A DNA stretch of 64,000 bases from Arctopsyche grandis (taxonomy: Eukaryota > Arthropoda > Insecta > Trichoptera > Hydropsychidae). Shown here piece after piece: positions 15,167 through 27,597 of this stretch (positions are counted from its first letter, which is position 1; each line of letters starts with the position of its first letter). Below the pieces are notes generated by a model, which worked only from the letters and a program-made list of their open reading frames with translations, had not been told where the DNA came from and searched no databases. The translations under genes were made by a program, and so were the position numbers. The stretch spans positions 18,500,501 to 18,564,500 of the forward strand of contig NC_135362.1 in the NCBI RefSeq assembly GCF_051622035.1. Reading direction: 5' to 3'.

Positions 15167-17506
15167 TCACTGAGGTGGAGGATTCGTCGGATTGGTTTGC
15201 GTAGCGGACTTGGCTATCACAATAGTCTGTTTGCCTCCGGGACCAGGTTTCCCTAAATGTAGCATGTTGGGCGGTAATGTTATAAATTTGTTACCACCGA
15301 CCGTGTTGGCTGACACAAGTTTTACTATTGTAGCACCGGGCGCCAGGCCGTGAGAAGTCTGGCCCTGTATAGTCTGACCCGACGAGGCCGGTAATCTGTT
15401 CTGTACCATGGCTACTTTCGGCATCGCCACTGTCATTCCGGTGGACGTTTTCACGAGGGCGACGTACTGCGGCTGTCCCGTCGTCTGATTGGTCATTCCG
15501 GCCGATTTCTTTATTATGACGGGTATTCCGCCGCCTCCGGTAGTCTGTCTCAACACCGTACTTCCCGTCGTACTCACCAGCGAAGTCGGAACAGTCCCCC
15601 CCGCCAACTGCGCTGTTTGCATCTGCCCACCGTCCATGCTTATCATTTGAGTCGTCTTGTTACCCGCCGTCACAATCTTATAAACGGGGGTCTTCATGTG
15701 AATGTTGCCCGATTGGGCGGTCAAGTTTGTAGTGCCGGACATCACGGGCAGGTTGCTCGTGTTGATTTTCATCGGCATACCGCTCGACAGTTTACCTTGA
15801 AGGCTGATAGTACCGGTAGTTTGAATCGGAAGTCCGGCGGCCGTTTTCACTAACACGTTAGAAGTTCCGATCTTCATCGGCAGGGTAGTGGCCGTCAGTT
15901 TGATCGGGACGTTGCCGGCAACTTTTCCCGAAAGTGTGGATGTAGTGTTTGTAAGCTTTCCTTGTATGTTGGCCGCTGTAAGTTTTAACGGGACAGAAGT
16001 GGTGGATAGTTTTACGGGGACATTGGAGCCTAATTTGACGGGAAGTCCGGCAGCCGGGGCTTTTACTTGGACGAAGCGAGGTGTGGGGGGTGCAGCTGCC
16101 GGAAGAGGGGTGGATATCCGCGGCCTGACCGGACTGGAAAGCGCAGTCGGAGGTAACGCTGACGGAAGTGATATCGGGATAGGAGTCGGAGCGGAAATGG
16201 GAGCGGCCGCGGGGGGTTCGGGTGTGCGCGGAGGTACGGCGCCGCAACGTTGAAGCTGTAATAAATAGGTGGTTATCGTGTTGAGAGGCGGCCAGCTCAC
16301 TTCGAGCGACTGAGTGCCGGCGCGGACTAGTTGTACGCGCCCCGCGGCCGTCGGTGGGCCGACCTCTAAGAACCAAAGGTCTTTGCAGCAGATTTGATTG
16401 TTCCAGGTCTTGCGATATCCATCGCGGCCCGACCATATATAGAGGCGCGTCTGAATGGCCACGGCGGAATGTCCGGCCCTGGCTCTCGGCACGCTCTCTT
16501 CGTACTTGTCTAGAGAGATGTCGTCCCAGCGCATCCGCTCTAGATCCAACGAGGCGAGGGTGTTGGTGCATTTCCATTCTTTTTCGTGAGTGGCCTTGGA
16601 GTCGTCGGCCACCAGAGGCACCCAGCCGCCGTAGACGTACATTCGAGAGCCGATGACGGTGGCCGTGTGGAGAGAGCGCGGAAGGGGTTGGGGGCCGCCC
16701 AGCTCGGGCCGAGACCAGGCCAGAGCGTCCGCGTCCAGAAGCCACAGATCGCCGAGCCGAGAGCCGCTCATTCCGCCGTAGATGATGAGAGCCGAGCGGC
16801 CGGTGCGCCGGTCCGTGTAGGCGACTCCCGAGTGGGACTCGCGAGGGGGCGGCGCCGCCCCGCTGGCGACCGGAGCCTCCCACGAGGGCGCTCCGCCCCC
16901 GCTCAGCTCCAGGGTGTACAGGTCGTTGAGATAGCGCGGGATGTTGTTCTTGGGGTCCTCGCTCTCGTTAGCCAGCCCGCCGAAGAGGAAGACGCGCCCG
17001 TTGAGGAGGGTGAAGCTGTGGCCGAGGCGCGGGCAGGGCGCGGGGTGGCGAGGGGGCGCCCTGGGCTGCAGGCGGCGCCACTCCCAGCGCGCGGCCTGCA
17101 GTTCGTACAGGTCGTCCGAATACTTGCCGTACTCCACCATCCCGCCGAACACCAGCAGGCGCGTGCCGTCCACCACGAACCCGTAGGCGGCGCACCCGGG
17201 CGGCACCTCGCCCTTCGTCACGGGCACGAACCACTGGTTGGTGGTGGTGTTGAACACGTGCAGCTCGTGCACGATGCCCTCGTTCCCGCCCCCGAACACG
17301 ATCATCAGGTCTTTGATGGCCACGGCTCGGTGGCCGTGCCGGGGCCTCGGCTGCGGCCCCGTCGGGTAACACACTTTGCGCCATTTCAGCACCGCGCCGG
17401 GCAGAGCCTGGGCGCACCCGCCCCCGCCCCCGCCCCCACCTGCGCCCCCACCTGCGCCCCCGCCTGCGCCCCCGCCGCCTCCGCCGCCACCGCCTGTGCT
17501 CACCAT
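15167..17506 (-). CDS. Hcf: Host cell factor (HCF-1-like), N-terminal half, intronless
   Basis: A 779-residue frame starting at the ATG at 17506; the frame stays open a little further upstream but only from a GTG. Residues 5-30 are almost pure glycine. A six-bladed Kelch propeller follows (about 42-375), closely matching HCF-1: [73 protein letters not shown]. Then comes the self-association segment [22 protein letters not shown] and a Ser/Thr/Pro-rich basic region with VPxKL-like repeats. HCF is a nuclear scaffold that tethers transcription factors to histone-modifying complexes. The proteolytic, acidic and C-terminal fibronectin parts of full HCF are missing. The end overlaps a good splice donor (CCTCA then GTGAGA at 15170), so the stop may be intron read-through. 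High GC content and lack of introns set it apart from its neighbours; a short isoform, a retrocopy or a large first exon are all possible. Confidence 0.9.
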   Translation of the reverse strand: MVSTGGGGGGGGGAGGGAGGGAGGGGGGGGCAQALPGAVLKWRKVCYPTGPQPRPRHGHRAVAIKDLMIVFGGGNEGIVHELHVFNTTTNQWFVPVTKGEVPPGCAAYGFVVDGTRLLVFGGMVEYGKYSDDLYELQAARWEWRRLQPRAPPRHPAPCPRLGHSFTLLNGRVFLFGGLANESEDPKNNIPRYLNDLYTLELSGGGAPSWEAPVASGAAPPPRESHSGVAYTDRRTGRSALIIYGGMSGSRLGDLWLLDADALAWSRPELGGPQPLPRSLHTATVIGSRMYVYGGWVPLVADDSKATHEKEWKCTNTLASLDLERMRWDDISLDKYEESVPRARAGHSAVAIQTRLYIWSGRDGYRKTWNNQICCKDLWFLEVGPPTAAGRVQLVRAGTQSLEVSWPPLNTITTYLLQLQRCGAVPPRTPEPPAAAPISAPTPIPISLPSALPPTALSSPVRPRISTPLPAAAPPTPRFVQVKAPAAGLPVKLGSNVPVKLSTTSVPLKLTAANIQGKLTNTTSTLSGKVAGNVPIKLTATTLPMKIGTSNVLVKTAAGLPIQTTGTISLQGKLSSGMPMKINTSNLPVMSGTTNLTAQSGNIHMKTPVYKIVTAGNKTTQMISMDGGQMQTAQLAGGTVPTSLVSTTGSTVLRQTTGGGGIPVIIKKSAGMTNQTTGQPQYVALVKTSTGMTVAMPKVAMVQNRLPASSGQTIQGQTSHGLAPGATIVKLVSANTVGGNKFITLPPNMLHLGKPGPGGKQTIVIAKSATQTNPTNPPPQ

Positions 17507-17830
17507 AGCCGCCGCGCCGCCATGCACGGCTCCCACCTTGTAAATACCCCGGAGTGCGATCTCGAGCAGCGGGCCGCGCGCGCTCTATCGCCGCCTCGCT
17601 CGCACTCGCTCACCCGCCGCCTCGCCCCGTCTCGCTCTCGCCGCCAACCGAGTGACAAGCTTGTGTTGGTCCGCAGCGCGGCCGCTCGCAGCGCCCTCTA
17701 CGAGTGTCACTTTTGAAACCGACAACACACCGCAGAGACGCAGGCCGACACCCGGCACGCGCCACGCCGTCACTACGCCAACTGCACGCTAGCCACTACC
17801 GCAACCGCAACGGCACCGACGCTTCTTTGT
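17507..17830 (-). promoter_or_regulatory. CpG-rich 5' region of Hcf, likely promoter
   Basis: GC- and CpG-rich sequence (many CGC and GCG words) stands out from the AT-rich surroundings and ends sharply near 17830, just upstream of the Hcf start. No TATA box is seen. This fits a TATA-less housekeeping promoter and 5' UTR; the transcription start is not defined. Confidence 0.5.
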
Positions 17831-18802
17831 TTTCCTCGATTACGGCTTTCGAAACTACAACCGCATACACATAGACCCACGCCTTTTGGGACACTTCAAT
17901 CGGTGATGTGTCCGAAGAATCGTACGGATTTCAAAAGCGATGATTCATTTTTGCATTTCACTTCGAAAGAAAATTTTAAAATTTTGAAAAAAAAATAGCT
18001 TCGGAACTTGTTCTTTTATTATTGTACACGGTTATTTCAACCATTAATTTGTAGAGATATAGCACGACTTGTGATATCACTTATTTCCCTCATCGAACTT
18101 AATCTGTACAAATGACATCATCGTGTCCTCTTCTCGTACACGAAAGTTAGCCGTGGCCGAAATACTCGCTCCAGATACGCAATCACGAGTACACGGGAAA
18201 TCCCAAGGAGCTACGCAACTACGCATCGAACCTCGAACACAAAGGAAGACCTCGACCCCGTCAAAATCTTCCAGAACGTGATCTCACCAGCCCAGCTACG
18301 CGATGCTCAAGCAACACCTTTATAAACCAGTGCATCGTCCCCAGATGCCAGTGAGCTTCAGGAACTCGACCTAGCTCGTTCCAGTGAATCCTTTACCTAC
18401 TTCGCTGTACATACAAATACACCTGTATCAATCGAGTAATAAAGATCCTCTTCAAAATTCAACTGAATTTCCATAGGCTGGGAAACGGTCCAAAACCTTC
18501 AACCCCCCTATAAATTGATCGTTCAATTTAAATCGTGATTAATACTAAGAATTTCGAGAACTTTCTCTTTTTTAATTTCAATTCATAACTACGTACATGC
18601 ATACAGGTCTGTTACTGAAATTTGGCACGTTTTCCTACTCGCACAGAAGAACCCGAAAGAGACAGAGCGGCTTTTTATTATTTAATGCAGTTTAACAGCA
18701 TGCTATACACCTATTGACCGATACAACACAATCGCATTTGTTGGCGCCAACTCTAAATAACAAATCTGTACATTAGTAAACAGATTATTATGAACTTTGT
18801 GA
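17831..18802. other. Non-coding; possible LTR-like stretch
   Basis: The stretch 18120-18480 is more GC-balanced and has, in order, a TTTATAAA box and an AATAAAG about 120 bp later, which resembles a solo LTR. No matching second copy or target duplication was found, so this is only a suggestion. Nothing else was recognised. Confidence 0.25.
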
Positions 18803-18975
18803 TCGCCCACACGACAATCGTTACCACGAAAATTGCAAATATAGAATATTTGGCACTCGAGCTCTCGTTAGTATGATAGTTCGATGTATGAAACTTTCAA
18901 GTGACATGTTCTGTAATCGAGATTTTAGTGACGCGTGCGAGATCACTTTATGTGAAATAATCACCGAACCGTATA
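18803..18975 (+). repeat. Family-M repeat, copy 1
   Basis: Shares CACGACAATCGTTACCACGA, GGCACTCGAGCTCTCGTTAG and the end AATAATCACCGAACC with copies at 45937-46095 and 59520-59703, and with a shortened inverted copy at 26317-26405. No coding capacity. Confidence 0.75.
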
Positions 18976-19440
18976 AATTACGTAAAAAAATGAAAATCAT
19001 ATGAAATAATACAAAAGAATATATTTGTCCATTAGTTTTACCGAATATTTAAAATTAATCAATTTTATTGTTTTATCTAAATTAAATATATTCAAGAGTT
19101 TAAATGATATACATACACTGGGATAAGTTTCAACGGTAGAGATAAGTGAATTACAAAATCTACATAATGAGATTTGAAATAATTATGCATGAATATGTTT
19201 TTATAACAATGAAAGGACTGGAATATTGAATTGTGTAGACACCTAGTATCGCTTGGTTCTATGCATATTATCCTAAGCTCGAAACATGCAAAAACATCCT
19301 TTATTACATAATAATATTAGTTTTGCGATATTGATTCTAATGTCATATATAATATAGAAAGAATTTATTCATGAGAGAAAGTCAGAGAGTTAATCGAAGT
19401 ACAACTATGCATGTAAGTAGCATGAAAAACAATGCATTAA
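18976..19440. other. Non-coding gap
   Basis: AT-rich, nothing recognised. The last four bases TTAA border the foldback element that follows. Confidence 0.4.
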
Positions 19441-19658
19441 GGTCTGTTCATACCTATCCAGCACGACCCGTATCCTGCAGGTGTCATGCAAGTGCGGATA
19501 GTATTCTTTGGTACATTATATGGACGTATTCATACTCCATTCGCATATGCGCATTTACGCATTCATGCGCGTCCATATAGAATGTACCAAAGAATACTAT
19601 TCACACTTGTATGACACCTGCAGGAAACGGGTCGTGCTGGATAGGTATGAACTGACCT
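19441..19658. mobile_element. Foldback element flanked by TTAA
   Basis: The left arm GGTCTGTTCATACCTATCCA pairs with the right arm TGGATAGGTATGAACTGACC, and the pairing continues inward for about 100 bp per arm with few mismatches (shared words CCTGCAGGTGTCAT and TAGTATTCTTTGGTACATT). TTAA lies at both outer borders (with one extra T at the right), the target used by piggyBac-type elements. No coding capacity. Confidence 0.85.
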
Positions 19659-21241
19659 TTAAAGGTTGGTTCGAAAATTAAATAAAATGTTTTCAAATTT
19701 TATACTTACAATTACGATGCCACAAAATTAGCACCGATTGGTATACTTTAAACAAAATCTAGAATAATTTAAATGTAACAATAAAAAAAACAAAATTAGA
19801 ATTTTGAATTTGCTAGAGGTTGTGCGGCATGAGTGTTTAGGCCACGAATGGCGGTCAATTAAAAAAGTCACACAGTTTACAATTTTTGAGAGTGGCAACG
19901 CGCGGACGTCAGCGCACATATTTGAAAAGAGCGAATTGGCGGGGCGCAGCCCGAGGAGCCCCTCGCGGCCCGCATCGCCTTGCTTTCAGGTGAAAACCCC
20001 TCGCCTCGGAGCCCCTGCATGTCCTCTGTTGACGTTTACTCGTTTGACAGGAAGGTGCGGTGATGTCAAGCGATGACAATGAGTGACCCCCTATGAGTGT
20101 TCCGCCCCTGGCTCCCCACTCCCTTGGAAACCCTTCAAGTGTGGATCAGATCCAGGCTTCCTAGATCGCCCCAAAGCCCGCTAAAAACTTTGGAATTACC
20201 TCCACTTTGTTTATTTCGCTGTGTACTACTTCTTTTAATTTTAACCTTTAAATATTCTTCCTTTTATCTCATGTCATATGATTGTTTTTTTTTTTTTTGG
20301 CGATCGTAGCGTAATTGTCATGCCGCATTGAAGTAAATATTAAGTTGTGCATTTCTAGAAACGCCTATGGAAGCATACTAGCTGTTGACACTATTATTGC
20401 GGTTTTTAACGAGAGCTTTTATTCACAGATGGCGACAGGCTTTAAAACATGTGGGGAAATTTTGCAGATGGTACCGAGTTGTTCTTTGATCAGTTCCATT
20501 CATCGTCGAAACGAAATCTTAATTTTCAACCGGACGTGAACGTCGTAATATATTGCTTCATGATGAATAACGAAAAGGTTCGTCTTTTTTCTACATATTT
20601 TATTTGACTTTCGAAGATTTGAAACAATGTTTTTATGGATAACATTGTTTACTTATCAAATAAATTGTTATATTATACATACATATGTCGGTATAAACAT
20701 TTGTTTTAGTTACCACTTTTACCCCCTGAAAAATATCTTCACCATTTGCTCATATAATAATTGTGTTAGAATTACTTATTTAACAGAATGGCTCAAATTC
20801 CTTCATCGAATTATAAAAGCTGTCGTTAAAAAAAATTGTGACTTATTGTTTCCTCAATCACAAAAAAGGGAGTAGAAAATTATTTTCAATAGGGGATAGT
20901 TTCATCGATTTGATTTATTTGTTTTATTTATGAAAGTACGGTTGCTTTTGAATATGATGATACACACAATGGTTTTTCACAAGCAACAGTTTAATATCGT
21001 ATTATAATATTTCACAGCTTATCTACCCTTGCTATGTTAAGGCTTAATATAATTGAATTGCATTTATCAAAGAATAATGGACTCTTTTCAATATATATAG
21101 TAATTAGTCACAAATCAAAAATCTATGAGTAACTCGATGCTTTAATATTTATTGTGAATTCTGGTATCAACATAGTTGAATTATGTTTCCTTGACGTTTT
21201 AATCGTCAAGAAATTGGTCGTTAAAACATTTTTGCTTAATA
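19659..21241. other. Non-coding; small GC-rich island at 19.9-20.2 kb
   Basis: The stretch 19890-20190 is richer in GC and CpG than the flanks but shows no convincing exon. Short open frames there have no recognisable protein similarity. The rest is AT-rich and featureless. Confidence 0.35.
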
Positions 21242-22128
<887 letters not shown>

Positions 22129-22434
22129 TACTTATTTAACTCCAAACATAATAGTGGTTTGTAATGTAATGTAAAAGTTTGTGCACCTATTGTACTTTTA
22201 ATACAATATGTAGATTAGTTGTGATTAGAATATCGATTTTATGATAAAAAATATACATATAATATTTTTTTCTAGCAATGCTGATATGATAACATTTTTT
22301 GTTTTATTTAGTGAATATTTTTTTTAAATGAAATTATTACTTGCATAGATATACATATCAAATATGACCAACAAATATATATCACAAGTTCATACATATA
22401 TTGTAAAATTGTCTTATTGTATACAATATGTTTA

Positions 22435-22770
22435 TGTCCAAGTGATTACTCTGGTTCGTTCATGAACTTTCTTGGTTCATACACGAACTATTGGTTTTAG
22501 TTTAAGCGCTAACAGTCAAAGTTATCATTGCCATATTTCCTGTTTCCTCTGATATTTAAAATATTGCAACCCAGGGTAAGCATATGTATGTATATACAAA
22601 CATAGAGGATGGGACAATCGATTGAGAATACTTATATATTATTTATATGCCTAATAGTTTGGGCACAAATAAACTAGTTCGTTTCTCAATTTGTTCTATT
22701 GTGTACAGATTGGTTCGTGTATGAACAAACTACTATATTCATAAAGGAACGAAATGCACACTTGGACTGT
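22435..22770. mobile_element. Small inverted-repeat element (GTTCATGAAC-rich)
   Basis: GTCCAAGTG at the left and CACTTGGAC at the right are inverted. Inside, GGTTCGTTCATGAAC and GTTCGTGTATGAAC variants recur at least four times. No target duplication is clear and no protein is encoded. Confidence 0.55.
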
Positions 22771-23120
22771 GACATATGTATGTATTATAGATACCTATTA
22801 CACTTGGTCACCTTGATTATTTTTTCTGCATAACAATCTAATATTAATTCCAACTTTTATACAAACATATTATCTCCAGTATATGACTGCAAATTTGTAT
22901 TTTGTATATTTGATACACAATAGTTTCGTTCTGTGTTAATAAATACAACGGTTTTTTTTATTTACAAGGAATATATTATGTGTGTATTTAATGCATTTAA
23001 ATATTATTATACATTACACAATTTTACTAAAAGCAATATTCAATATTTACATGGTTTTTAAAATTTCTGTCAACCATTTTGAAATAGGGTTTTTTTCACA
23101 TTTATTATTCTCGTAATGCA
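22771..23120. other. 3' flank of lipase A
   Basis: AT-rich. On the minus strand an AATAAA lies at 23101-23106, about 15 bases after the lipase A stop codon, a plausible poly(A) signal. Nothing else seen. Confidence 0.4.
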
Positions 23121-25531
23121 CTATTTTTTAGTGTCGAATAATTTTGACATCATTTTGATCATTTTAATAACATCATAATTCAGCAGTGTGTGAACATCTT
23201 TTGCATATACGAAATCTAGGTGATTGAATTTATCATATGCCATTCGCTTTCTAATTACCCTTTGATTCTTTGTTTTCAACATTCTGGTTAACCTTACAGC
23301 CCCCTGAAACATAGAATAATACGATGGCGTAATACATTTAGTTTATAATATAACTTCACATTTTGGATTTATCTTACCACTGGATCGGCCAGTGGATCAT
23401 TTTCTGCGTAAAAAAGCATCGTTGGCGCTATATTTGCTGTTAGATCATATTGTATTGGCGATGGGTATCCATATTTTTTCATATTTTCTTCTGTTCCCCA
23501 GTCATATTCTCGAAAGGCTCCTTACCAAACAAATAATAATTTCCGATGAGTGTAATTTATTTAAAAAAGAACAATAACAACTAAACGTACCTGTGAGAGC
23601 CATTTGTGCATAATGATCTAATTGTTTTAGTGACACAGGTTGAAGTCTTGCGATTATTGTACTGGTTTTATTCTAAAAGTTTAAAATGATTTATTAAATC
23701 CTAAATTAATAGAAAATTTATATTTATTTATTTATTGAAAAATCAACAGGCCTCTGATGTAGAAATTCATATAAATAAAGAATAAATATAACAAATTAAT
23801 ATCTAACTGGGATCCTGAAACCAACCTTACTCAGTAAATCGAAACAATCAAGGAAACCATTTAGGAGCTTAAAAAATAATGTAGCATCAGCGAGTCGTCG
23901 CCTGACAGATAGATTGTTAAAGGATAGGATTTTTAAAATATCGAGAACAGTAGTATGGGCGTTGGTAGGAAAACGGTAGCGTAAGGATTTAATAAATTTT
24001 AGTTGGACTTCTTCAATACAATTATTATGGGATAAATAAAAAGGTGACCAGATAACAAGTTTATATGAATGTTTTGTTTTGTCTCACCCAATCGACCTGT
24101 TCATAATCTTCACCAACAAATGGAAAAGACATTTTAGTGTAGCAATTGTCTTTTTTTGCATCTGTTGGGGTGCAAAATTCTGATGCTAAAATGTATTGAA
24201 TATCCTTTGGTACCGAAACTGGATCTATGTTCAAAGCTCTCAACATTTTCTAAGACACAATTCAAAAATTATTTTCATATCCAAATATATTACCATATTT
24301 ATTTATATATTAGATATTAGCTTCGTACGGGTACGTTCATGCTATAGGCTAATGTTGATATTTCTTTCATCATTGAATTCAGTGAGGTCACTGGTGCTAA
24401 CCCCGTAAAACTGGCAATCTTTGCTGCCACATCAGGTCTACGATGACAGGCTACGAAATAAGTAGTCGTGCCCATGGAAAATCCTATGTAGTGCAGCTTT
24501 GGAGAATCAGTTTCTTCCAGGACTTTCTCGATCATTAAGGGCGCATCATATTTTCCATGCTCGTCATAACTGCACGCAATTAAATCAATTGAGAATGTAT
24601 ACTAAGTACTACAATGTTTTGGCCTGTTTATTATGTATATATCAGTATAAATGTGTTTGAAGACTAACATTACATTTTGAATTGGTATAACTATGGTGAT
24701 ATAGAATTTTTTTTCTTGATTTTAGAGATTTCAGTCTGCAGGCTTTATTAAATGTAGCGTATTTGTTTATGAGTAATTGTTATATGATAGTAAGTCTCAT
24801 AACATTATAGTGTTATCTCTTTAGTAATGACCTAGTAAGTTACCTTCACAGCTTTAATTGATTTTATTTACATTAACAAGGTAGTAACTAATTGTGGAAT
24901 ATCATTGCAATGACGACAATTAATTTCCCGACGTAAAATACATCAAAGTCATTTAATGCGCAACTATCTTACCTAAAGTTCCAAAATTTCGTGCTGCTTT
25001 TCTTGAGACTAATGTGAGATGTATATGTGTTGCCCCTTAAATTTCCCAGCCACACGTCATAGCCTTCGTCGGCCATCAGAAAAGCTGCCAATGAAAGTGT
25101 TCTCAAAATATTTTATGTTTTAGTATTAGACTTTAGATGGTCTATCTATTCTTTACCTAAACTTCGTTTTGGTCCCATTCTTACGAAGTCTTCAGCACTT
25201 CCTGCGAGTCCGTGGACCATGAGAACGGGTAGCTTTTCGGGATCGAAATGGTCGCCATTTATTCGGAAAATTTTTATCCTGTAACCGTCAGGACTTTCCA
25301 CTAGATATGTCCTTACCATATAACCGTATTGGGACGCTAATTCCGGCTGTAACAGACTAATCTTATAATGTCATTTCTAACTGAACGGATTACCAAATTT
25401 ACACAAAAAATACATCAACGATTCATCACCAATTCCATGAAAGCTTCTTTCGGTAGATTCAGAGATTGTGCTATCGTCAAAATCGAGCCAAAGGCTATCA
25501 ACCAGTAAACGGTTATATATGAAGTCCTCAT
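23121..25531 (-). CDS. Acid lipase A (lysosomal/gastric lipase family), 8 exons, 404 aa
   Basis: Exons on the minus strand: 25430-25531, 25157-25346, 24973-25084, 24329-24569, 24088-24249, 23591-23672, 23378-23520 and 23121-23303. They join in frame to 404 residues, the usual family length. A signal peptide (about residues 1-22) implies secretion or a lysosomal route. Residues 44-97 are the N-terminal lipase domain with VHGLAGS, the oxyanion-hole region. The nucleophile is Ser166 in GFSMG, the acid Asp338 in AENDPLAD and the base His372 in FNHLDF. All three residues of the triad are present, so it should hydrolyse triacylglycerols or steryl esters. The residue after the nucleophile is Met rather than the Gln of the mammalian enzymes. 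It is followed upstream by two relatives with identical exon phases. A LINE fragment fills most of its fifth intron. Substrate and tissue are unknown. Confidence 0.93.
23724..24060 (-). mobile_element. 5'-truncated non-LTR retrotransposon in lipase A intron
   Basis: On the minus strand it encodes the C-terminal tail of a Jockey-type reverse transcriptase: WSPFYLSHNNCIEEVQLKFI, then LADATLFFKLLNGFLDC. It ends in a tail of AATAAATAAATA on the minus strand. It starts only about 27 bp after the exon 5 donor (24087). It is a 5'-truncated insertion, as is usual for LINEs, in the same orientation as the lipase. Confidence 0.82.
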
Positions 25532-25649
25532 CTTTGATTGTGTTCTACTTAATCCGAACATTCGACTATTATTATTTAATTCCTATTCATATCTGTAACA
25601 CACGAAATCGTTTATTTATATTAAAAGTTTAATTTAAATTTAATTCCCA
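25532..25649 (-). promoter_or_regulatory. 5' flank of lipase A
   Basis: Short AT-rich leader. The start context TCAAAGATGA is the same as in lipase B (TCAAAGATGA at 30904), which supports this start codon. No clear TATA box. Confidence 0.35.
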
Positions 25650-26315
25650 GCTGGACATGGAAAGTTGGAAAATAGGACTAAAAATTAACGTATATAAAAC
25701 CACACTAATATTCAATAGTTATTGCATGCCTGATAGCATTTCATTAAATGTTAAAACAGTAGAATTTGTCAGAAATTATTTATATTTAAGGAAAATAATA
25801 GACATGTCAGGTAGTAAAGAAGAGGAGATAAAGAGACGTTTGAGATAAGGATAAAGTACATTTAGGTGAATGAACACCATTTTTAAATCAAAAACGCCAC
25901 TTTGTCTCAAAGTGTTTTGCCAGTGATGACGGATGTGAAACTTGAAAATTGAACGTTAAAATGTTACACAAAGTTCAATGCACTCAGATAAGTATGGAAT
26001 GCTGTATGCTTGGCATAACGAGGATATATGGGAAACGATAATGGGTGTAAAGTAAGACAATGGTAGTGGATATAGTGGTGAGAGTGAGGAGATTGAAATG
26101 GTCATGGGCGGGTCAGGCAGTTAGAAGAATGGACGAATGGTTCAAAGGAAGTGCTGGAATGGTAGCCAAAAAGGGTGAAAGAAGACCGCAAAGATGATGG
26201 GTGGACTAAATTAGAAAAATATGTGAAGTGAGATGGAAGACTTGCGTAAAACAAAAACGAATGCAAGCATGTTGGAGAGGCCTTCATCCAGCAGTGGATT
26301 GGCTGTACATGATGA
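25650..26315 (+). pseudogene. Retrotransposon endonuclease-RT remnant (C-terminal part)
   Basis: Broken frames read GLKINVYKTTLIFN, VEFVRNYLYLRKII and KEEEIKRRLR, then later LKWSWAGQAVRRMDEW and RMQACWRGLHPAVDWLYMM. This is the thumb and C-terminal region of the craniofacial-development-protein-2-like or RTE-type reverse transcriptases common in insects (L.WQWAGHIARR.D.RW). Several stops and frameshifts. It lies between lipases A and B. Confidence 0.75.
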
Positions 26316-26316
26316 T

Positions 26317-26405
26317 GGTTCGGTGAAAACGAATGAAAACTCTGTTACCAGATATTCTGTATTCGCGATTTTCGTGGCAACGAATATCGTTTGCGCGATC
26401 GCAAT
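26317..26405 (-). repeat. Family-M repeat, internally deleted copy
   Basis: Inverted relative to the other copies. GGTTCGGTGA at the left end is joined almost directly to CCAGATATTCTGTATTCGCG and then TTTTCGTGGCAACGA. About 100 bp of the interior found in the 18.8 and 59.5 kb copies is missing. Confidence 0.65.
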
Positions 26406-27597
26406 GTGCGCAATAGTCGGTTTACCGATGTTGGTATGCACTTTAAGTTTATTTAAAGTAAATTTCGATTGTTGATTTAGAATCCGTGACGTTCAATTTA
26501 ATAAAAAAAACAAATGAATATTCAAATATAAATACCGAGCGAAGCCAAGTAAAAACATTAGTGATTAATTCAAAAGACAAAGAACACATCCGGGATTTCG
26601 GAATTCGTTTAATTTGAAACTATTTCTAAAGCATGCATATGTATGTATGTATAATATATGTATTAACATTTATTTAATACTTACAGATCATGAGTATAAA
26701 TATTCCTAGGTGTCTCTTATAGATATAATCACTTGCGACTTAAATATTTCAATTCGAGCACTATTCCATATTTTTACAAGGTTTATATTATTATCTTAAT
26801 ATTTGAATTGATTCACACTATTTTAATGTTTTTTTTTCGGTTGTATATTTCAGGCCGATTATATAAGTGTTAATCGAAACTCGACCGATCGATCAGGAGT
26901 TAAATTGCAAATGATTCGATATGTTTAGCGATCAAGTAACAGCCGGTTGACCGCCAAATAGTTTTCAAGTTCGATCTTAGCAACACAACCCTAGTTAGTG
27001 CGTGCTGGTATTCAATTGCAGAACTTGATTGCATTGCATATTGTTTATATGCATTTTTATTTATAAGTATGTATGTTCACTTGGGTGTAGGTGTAATTGC
27101 AGTTTCAGTGCTTTCCGAAAGGAAAATGGCACTTCCGTTAATTATTATTTTATTTTTTCAACGCTGAGTTTTATTTATTTATTTTTTTAAATAAAGCTAT
27201 GCTGATAATTCAACAATTTTAAGCTCGATATATTTCGTGTATGCGTGTTAGGCGTAGACCGTATCGCGTATGGGATATTGAAGCAATTCAAATGATAAAA
27301 TTGAATTGGGACTATTTCAATATCTTCCTTTAAATAACCCAACTCAACCCAAATATTTTAAAACCTCAAAAAAGTTAGTAATTTTTATCAATTTTGTTGA
27401 CGCGAATTTGGCATCCGAATAATCACATATGCTTTAAATTTTATATGTGTGTTTTCATGTTATAAATTATTTGCACGCAGTCAGAATAAAAATAATACAG
27501 GAAAATACTTAAAATTTAAATTTATTGTAATTATTCAAATGGCATGCAAACGTTTTAAGTTTAAGATTTGTTTGAGTGCAAATTTTAAGAGGCTCAT
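26406..27597. other. Non-coding; family-F repeat at 26875-27000
   Basis: The block 26875-27000 (GGTTGACCGCC then TTCAAGTTCGATCTTAGCA) is a diverged copy of 33235-33360 (GGTCGACCGTC then TTCAAGTTCGATCCTAGCA). The 3' part of this gap is the lipase B 3' UTR, with a minus-strand AATAAA at 27521-27526, about 70 bases after the stop. Confidence 0.5.

Noticed and set aside
15858..16883. 341-codon frame on the minus strand overlapping Hcf in another frame
   Set aside because: Arg/Ser-rich shadow translation of the Kelch and basic-region codons; no similarity to any family.
16586..17716. Long open frame (376 codons) on the plus strand opposite Hcf
   Set aside because: It is the shadow of the GC-rich Hcf coding strand. 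It has no recognisable domain and extends through the promoter region; high GC makes stops rare.
18120..18480. Solo LTR of a Ty3-type retrotransposon
   Set aside because: TATA-like and AATAAA words are in the right order, but no terminal TG..CA with a duplicated target and no second copy could be shown.
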